The notes under the pieces were generated by a model. That model saw only the letters and a list, made by a program, of their open reading frames with translations. It ran no database searches and had not been told where the DNA came from. From NCBI GenBank assembly GCA_964544105.1, contig CAZIZQ010000015.1:1-23093 (forward strand): a stretch of 23,093 bases of DNA, written 5' to 3'. Source of the DNA: GCA-016432345 sp964544105. GTDB lineage: Bacteria; Patescibacteriota; Microgenomatia; Levybacterales; UBA12049. The translations under genes and the position numbers were made by a program. Below are positions 19,221 to 23,093 of the stretch, piece by piece (position 1 is the first letter of the stretch; the number at the start of each line of letters is the position of its first letter).

Positions 19221-19749
19221 AGGTGAGACCTCTTTATTTGGAGGAAAACGAGTGTCAAAAGCCGATCCGCGGGTCGAGGCATACGGAACGGTTGATGAGC
19301 TTAATTCTGCGATTGGCATTGCCATCGCAGAAGCTCAAAACTCAAAACTCAAAGCGCAAAACAACAGCTCAAAACTCAAAACTGAACTAGAAAAGATTCA
19401 AAATGATTTATTTGATATTGGTTCAACATTAGCAAACCCAAAAGCAAAACCGATCGAAAGATTAGAGAAAAGAGTAGAAGATTTTGAAACAATGATTGAT
19501 GAGATGACAAAAGAGTTGCCGGAGCTTCGGAATTTTATCTTACCTGGCGGGGGAATGAGTGGTTCGCAATTGCATTTTGCAAGAACTATTTGTCGGAGGG
19601 CAGAGCGCAGAATTGTTGAGTTATCTCAAAAAGATAGTGTTGACAAAAGTATTGTAATGTATTTTAATCGACTTTCTGATTTGTTGTTTACTATGGCGAG
19701 ATTTGTTAATCACAAAGAAAAACAAAAAGAAACAATTTGGACAAAATAG
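19189..19749 (+). CDS. PduO-type ATP:cob(I)alamin adenosyltransferase
   Basis: The enzyme attaches the adenosyl group to cob(I)alamin, making the cofactor NrdJ needs. Length is 186 residues. The N-terminal KIYTKTGDKGETSLFGGKRV binds ATP. It is followed by VEAYGTVDELNSAIG, then FILPGGGMSGSQLHFAR, CRRAERRIVEL and a closing YFNRLSDLLFTMARFVN, all standard PduO features. The start ATG at 19189 lies inside the DUF6580 gene, implying translational coupling. Residues about 48-66 (EAQNSKLKAQNNSSKLKTE) are encoded by heptad repeats and form an extra hydrophilic stretch between helices. The cobalamin riboswitch begins just after its stop. Confidence 0.95.
   Translation: MVKIYTKTGDKGETSLFGGKRVSKADPRVEAYGTVDELNSAIGIAIAEAQNSKLKAQNNSSKLKTELEKIQNDLFDIGSTLANPKAKPIERLEKRVEDFETMIDEMTKELPELRNFILPGGGMSGSQLHFARTICRRAERRIVELSQKDSVDKSIVMYFNRLSDLLFTMARFVNHKEKQKETIWTK
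19332..19384 (+). repeat. Heptad repeat tract (NNTCAAA) within the adenosyltransferase gene
   Basis: Units AGCTCAA, AACTCAA, AACTCAA, AGCGCAA and, after a short break, further copies repeat at 7-nt steps. Reading through them yields SKLKAQN-type peptide. The tract keeps the frame open. Confidence 0.85.
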
Positions 19750-19750
19750 T

Positions 19751-19836
19751 CCAACGGGTGAAACCTTGTGAAATTCAAGGGTAGTGCCGCTACTGTGATA
19801 ACCAGAACCCCGATATGAGTCTTCCGAGCAGAAGCA
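19751..19836 (+). ncRNA. Cobalamin riboswitch (compact form)
   Basis: The core of the cobalamin riboswitch is recognisable. ACGGGTGAAA is followed by the P4-type hairpin CCTTG-TGAAATT-CAAGG and then GTAGTGCCGCTACTGTGA, the B12-box-like block. GAACCCCGAT can pair back to ACGGGT, and ATGAGTCTTCCGAGCAG matches the 3' conserved stretch. A 6-bp hairpin TTGGAC-AAAATA-GTCCAA (19737-19754) overlaps its 5' edge and the pduO stop. It is directly followed by seven T (19838-19844) and the ATG of the next gene at 19845. A short CTTC/GAAG stem just before the T run could act as a terminator, but it is weak. It probably controls the unknown gene downstream in response to B12. Confidence 0.85.
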
Positions 19837-19844
19837 GTTTTTTT

Positions 19845-20939
19845 ATGGAAAGAGAAATAAGGTTAGACTCACAAGCTTTTGATATTAAAAAAGAAAAAAT
19901 ATATACAGATGCGGAAATACGTAAAGACACAATCTCGTATTTAAGCGAGTATCGTTTGCGTGTCCAGAAATATGATTATGAATTGCAGTTTTCTTTTGTG
20001 GAAGGTGAGGGATATAAAGTTATGGATATATATAGGGGTGAGGCAATGAGCGTTAAAACAAAACGAACTTTGGCAGAGCGGCGAGCAAAAGGATTATCAA
20101 TACATAGAGAAATAGCAGAAGATGAAGGAGCTGAAAACCTTGATGAGCAGCTGGCATTTGCCCAAGAAGGGGATAGAATTTTTTGGTTAAGTCCGCCTGG
20201 GCCTAAAGAAGATGGATATGGTAATTACGGGTTTGTTTTTGAAGGTAAAATTAAAGATAGACGGCTTTTAATGACCGCAATCAGAGTAGAAAATCCAACT
20301 ATTGCTCAATTTAATAAAGCTTTTTTTGAATTAACAGGAGATAATGTTGGCTATATAAATCCAGAAGGATTTTTGGCAAACCCTAGAGTTGTAGAAAATA
20401 GTATGGCTGATACAGATGCGGTTCTGCAGAAGAATTTTTCATTTGTGATAGATCAAAAAGAAGCACAGATAAATAAACAAGTTATTGCAGAAATGGATAG
20501 AATGATTGATGAATTTGTCGGAGTAGTAAAAACTGGAACACGAGAGGAAAAAATTACCTCTTTTTATGCGCTGGAAAATTACGCGCTCGAACTTAAAAAA
20601 AGACTCACTCATAAGGCTGAAGCAGGAGAAAATGATAACATTATTTTTATGAGCGATCATCGTGAGCACAGATATTTAGTGGATATACTCTCTGTCTATA
20701 GATATATGCCTCCCATTGTTGGAGGGAGTTGTGGTCCAACAGGAGAGGAGACACGAAGCAGCGACATTTTTGCAAATGATTTTAGTGATCTAATGAAGGC
20801 AATTTTTGGTATTGATGATGAAGAATCATATTCTTTTGACAAAAGTGGTGTTTGCGTTAGGTGCAATACAGATACTATGCTTGGACCCTGTAATTTATGT
20901 CAAGGTTGCGATATATATTTGCGATCTCAAGCTGCGTAA
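19845..20939 (+). CDS. Unknown protein with C-terminal Cys cluster, behind the cobalamin riboswitch
   Basis: I do not recognise a family for this 364-residue protein. It is soluble, with no signal peptide or membrane helix. It has charged N-terminal helices and a segment FWLSPPGPKEDGYGNYGFVF around residue 115. Central helices follow, then VGGSCGPTGEE and a C-terminal cluster CVRCN ... CNLCQGC (spacing CxxC-x8-CxxCxxC), suited to zinc or an iron-sulfur centre. It is preceded by a cobalamin riboswitch and follows the adenosyltransferase, so a B12-linked role is likely by position. An in-frame ATG at 19815 would lie inside the riboswitch; 19845 is preferred, though neither has a Shine-Dalgarno. 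Confidence 0.85.
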   Translation: MEREIRLDSQAFDIKKEKIYTDAEIRKDTISYLSEYRLRVQKYDYELQFSFVEGEGYKVMDIYRGEAMSVKTKRTLAERRAKGLSIHREIAEDEGAENLDEQLAFAQEGDRIFWLSPPGPKEDGYGNYGFVFEGKIKDRRLLMTAIRVENPTIAQFNKAFFELTGDNVGYINPEGFLANPRVVENSMADTDAVLQKNFSFVIDQKEAQINKQVIAEMDRMIDEFVGVVKTGTREEKITSFYALENYALELKKRLTHKAEAGENDNIIFMSDHREHRYLVDILSVYRYMPPIVGGSCGPTGEETRSSDIFANDFSDLMKAIFGIDDEESYSFDKSGVCVRCNTDTMLGPCNLCQGCDIYLRSQAA

Positions 20940-20945
20940 TAAACG

Positions 20946-20975
20946 TTTGTGCGCATCTTTATTTAATGCTATTAT
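20946..20975 (+). promoter_or_regulatory. Promoter for the gene at 20982
   Basis: The extended -10 TGC-TATTAT (hexamer 20970-20975) is preceded by a weak TTGTGC at 20947-20952, 17 bp away. The ATG lies 7 nt after the -10, predicting a leaderless mRNA. It separates the secretion-type ATPase operon from the B12 cluster. Confidence 0.55.
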
Positions 20976-20981
20976 GATTAT

Positions 20982-21434
20982 ATGGATGACACTGCCCAGA
21001 ATACAACTCAAAACATAAAACTTAACACTCAAAACTCGGGACAAGGAAATGATGCTGTTGGGTCGGTGGCAAAAGAGCATGGGCCCGCTTCGCAGCGAGG
21101 CGAGCCAATTCGACAAGAAGCATATATCCAGCCATCGGGGGCAGAGACACAAGCAGAAGTTTCACCTGAGTTACAAGAGCATGGAGTAGAGGCGGTTGTT
21201 GACCAGGAAAAACCACAGCTTACAGAAGCTCATACAAATATTGGCCTACGTCATGCGAAAGAGTCAGTTCCTGCTCCAACAAAAGCAACATCCAGTTCAC
21301 ATATTAAGTTACCAATGACAGAAGAAGAGGCAGACCAGAAATTCAAGACTACAAAAGTGGATGATTCAGATCACTGGTTTGCAGCTTTAGTGAAGAAGGT
21401 GTATAGGCAATTGCGTGAAGCAGTACGGGTATAA
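20982..21434 (+). CDS. Hydrophilic protein of unknown function upstream of the secretion-type ATPase
   Basis: This 150-residue protein is largely disordered in appearance, rich in Gln, Glu, Ala and Thr. It ends in a more structured helical segment (KLPMTEEEADQKFK, then DHWFAALVKKVYRQLREAVR). No signal peptide or membrane helix is present. The N-terminal TTQNIKLNTQNSG comes from heptad repeats at 21004-21037. It ends 2 nt before the next gene and is probably its co-translated partner. No function can be assigned. Confidence 0.75.
   Translation: MDDTAQNTTQNIKLNTQNSGQGNDAVGSVAKEHGPASQRGEPIRQEAYIQPSGAETQAEVSPELQEHGVEAVVDQEKPQLTEAHTNIGLRHAKESVPAPTKATSSSHIKLPMTEEEADQKFKTTKVDDSDHWFAALVKKVYRQLREAVRV
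21004..21037 (+). repeat. Short heptad repeat tract in the gene at 20982
   Basis: Degenerate 7-nt units (AACTCAA, AACATAA, AACTTAA, CACTCAA, AACTCGG) lie within the first codons of the gene. This is the weakest of the four NNTCAAA tracts. Confidence 0.65.
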
Positions 21435-21436
21435 GT

Positions 21437-23093
21437 ATGTTTTTAGAGGCATTTTTACCACAAAATATAATTCCGTTTGTTATAACCGTTGCCGTTACTT
21501 TTGTTTCGGTCGTTACGTTTATTTTTGGCGTGTGGGGTTTGGGCTACCTTTTTTTACTTTGGTCCCGACATAAAGACCGCGAGGAAGAATCGCTTTCTTC
21601 CGTCTTATTGCAGGTGGCAGTACCGCGTGATAACGAAATAAAAATAGACGCAGCCGAGCAGATGTTTTCTTCTCTTGTGTCTCTTCACAAAAGCGGCAGG
21701 TTTATGTTTTTCCACAGGCAGCCCCATCTTTCTTTTGAGATTGTTGGTCTCCCTGGGGATATCCGTTTTTATGTCTATACCTCTAAAAAATTACAGGACT
21801 TGGTGGAAAAGCAGATAAACGGCGCTTACCCGGATGCGGAAATCGTGGTGGTTGACGAGGCAGCTGCCAAACAAAAACAGGTCAATATTGTGGGTGGGGA
21901 ATATAATATTTTTTCCGATGGCGGCAAGGTTGCGTTTGCTTCTCTTTGTACAAAAAAATCAGCCTACGAGCCAATAAAAGTGTATAAAGATTTACCGGTC
22001 GACCCGCTTTCGTCCATTACGTCGGTTTTGGCCAAAATGTCCCAGGGTGAAGGAGCTGCAATACAAGTGATAGTAAGTCCTGCAGAGAGGAAGTGGAAAA
22101 AGCAGGGGAGGCACTATATTTCGGAAACTAAAAAACGGGAAGCAAATCCGGAAACCGCCAAATACTCCTCTGACAGTAAAGAGTTGGAGGCAATAGAGAA
22201 TAAAATTGGTAAGCCGGGGTTTAATGTAGTTGTGCGAATTGTGGTATCTTCCAGCACCAAAGAGTCTGCTAGCGCCCATTTAAATAATATTGTCGGCGCA
22301 TTTAGTCAGTTTGACGGCGTGAATGGATTTAAGAAAAACAAGCACCGTTTTAAGAGTTTATTCATAAATGACTTTTTATACAGGTATCTTCCCATGCGAG
22401 GTCAGATGTCTGTTTTGTCTGGTGAAGAATTGGCAACAATCTTCCATTTCCCAAACAAAAGTATTACCACACCAAATGTATATTGGATGACTGCCAAGCG
22501 GGCTCCTGCTCCGGCCACTACTCCTGATTCTGGACTTTATTTGGGAAAAAGCACTTATAGAGGTTTTTCAAAACCAGTGTATATGAGCCTAGATGATAGA
22601 AGGCGCCATATGTATATTATTGGAAAAACAGGTACAGGAAAGTCGGAATTTTTAAAAGACATGATTATGCAAGATATTAGAGCGGGGCAGGGTGTGGCGG
22701 TAATTGATCCTCATGGAGATTTAATCGAAGACATGCTTCCGATGATCCCCCCCAGTAGGGCAGAAGATGTAATTTTATTTGATCCTTCTGATCTTAATCG
22801 ACCAATGGGACTTAATATGTTAGAAGCAAACAGTGAAGAGCAAAAACATTTCGTGGTAACTTCAATTATTGGGTTGATGTACAAGCTGTTTGATCCTAAT
22901 AAAACCGGTATTATTGGTCCCCGTTTTGAGCATGCGGTAAGAAACGCCATGTTAACAGTTATGTACGAACCAGGGACAACATTTATCGAGGTGGTTAGAG
23001 TATTGACAGACCAAAATTATGTCCAGGAGTTGCTGCCAAAAGTTGCTGATCCTATTGTTAGGCGGTACTGGACAGACCAGATTGCCCAAACAT
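21437..23093 (+). CDS. Type IV secretion/conjugation-type ATPase, membrane-anchored (3' end outside window)
   Basis: The frame is open from ATG 21437 to the end of the window, over 550 residues. Near the N terminus a hydrophobic segment (about residues 14-46) anchors it in the membrane. A mixed alpha/beta region of about 330 residues follows. The ATPase core then has Walker A IIGKTGTGKSEF (GKTGTGKS at about residues 396-403) and Walker B GVAVIDPHGDL (Asp near 424), with ILFDPSD and GLNMLEA after. This resembles the VirD4/TraD-type DNA-pumping or HerA-like family often annotated in Candidate Phyla Radiation genomes as a type IV secretion DNA-binding protein. Whether it exports DNA or protein is open. 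The small protein at 20982 precedes it by 2 nt. Confidence 0.85.
   Translation, partial: MFLEAFLPQNIIPFVITVAVTFVSVVTFIFGVWGLGYLFLLWSRHKDREEESLSSVLLQVAVPRDNEIKIDAAEQMFSSLVSLHKSGRFMFFHRQPHLSFEIVGLPGDIRFYVYTSKKLQDLVEKQINGAYPDAEIVVVDEAAAKQKQVNIVGGEYNIFSDGGKVAFASLCTKKSAYEPIKVYKDLPVDPLSSITSVLAKMSQGEGAAIQVIVSPAERKWKKQGRHYISETKKREANPETAKYSSDSKELEAIENKIGKPGFNVVVRIVVSSSTKESASAHLNNIVGAFSQFDGVNGFKKNKHRFKSLFINDFLYRYLPMRGQMSVLSGEELATIFHFPNKSITTPNVYWMTAKRAPAPATTPDSGLYLGKSTYRGFSKPVYMSLDDRRRHMYIIGKTGTGKSEFLKDMIMQDIRAGQGVAVIDPHGDLIEDMLPMIPPSRAEDVILFDPSDLNRPMGLNMLEANSEEQKHFVVTSIIGLMYKLFDPNKTGIIGPRFEHAVRNAMLTVMYEPGTTFIEVVRVLTDQNYVQELLPKVADPIVRRYWTDQIAQT

Overview
The window looks like part of a draft genome from an uncultured Candidate Phyla Radiation bacterium (Patescibacteria, most like Microgenomates). 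The signs are AT-rich DNA, tightly packed genes that often overlap by 4 nt (GTGA or ATGA), almost no Shine-Dalgarno sequences, DUF5667 and DUF6580 type proteins, Pro/Thr-rich single-pass membrane proteins, and families of short dispersed repeats. TGA is used as a stop codon, so the code is standard. A 10-N scaffold gap at 4578-4587 and a probable homopolymer frameshift near 1059-1065 mark it as a metagenome-type assembly. This placement is an inference from gene content, not a phylogeny.

Layout. (1) 1-2489, plus strand: end of a VIT1/CCC1-like transporter, a frameshifted PfkB sugar kinase, RpiB and Rpe. Together these are a short ribose/pentose-phosphate route. A GTCAT...ATGAC palindromic repeat lies between rpiB and rpe. 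(2) 8619-2486, minus strand: a cell-envelope cluster of two paralogous class A penicillin-binding proteins. Between them sit a secreted coiled-coil protein and a single-pass membrane protein. A PIN-toxin module with its own promoter follows. (3) 8627-11674: a toxin-antitoxin island of three tandem PIN-toxin modules with AbrB, RHH and Phd-type antitoxins. The last module sits between two partial copies of the same flanking DNA, including a second copy of the gap promoter and first codons. (4) 11632-13819: GAPDH, a cytidylate-kinase-like P-loop kinase and a secreted DUF5667 protein, chained by ATGA overlaps. (5) 14039-20939: a vitamin B12 and ribonucleotide-reduction cluster. It holds NrdR with NrdR boxes, an adenosylcobalamin-dependent class II ribonucleotide reductase carrying a LAGLIDADG intein, a membrane-anchored transcobalamin-like (DUF4430) protein, a DUF6580 putative transporter, a PduO-type cobalamin adenosyltransferase, a cobalamin riboswitch, and an unknown Cys-motif protein behind the riboswitch. 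(6) 20982 to the end: a small hydrophilic protein and the start of a membrane-anchored type IV secretion-type ATPase that runs out of the window.

The most interesting reading is that region 5 is a complete B12 capture, import, activation, use and sensing unit in an organism unlikely to make B12. Its least-known parts are the DUF4430/DUF6580 pair and the riboswitch-controlled unknown gene. A second theme is gene expression. In at least nine places a sigma70-type -10 hexamer ends 7-11 nt before a start codon, which predicts leaderless or nearly leaderless mRNAs. A third theme is heptanucleotide repeats (NNTCAAA and AATTCAG) that occupy intergenic spaces and have also entered coding sequences as 7-residue peptide insertions.

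No stretch over 300 bases lacks a gene. The longest gene-free spacer, 13820-14038, holds the nrdR promoter and NrdR boxes. I found no tRNA, rRNA, CRISPR array or transposase.
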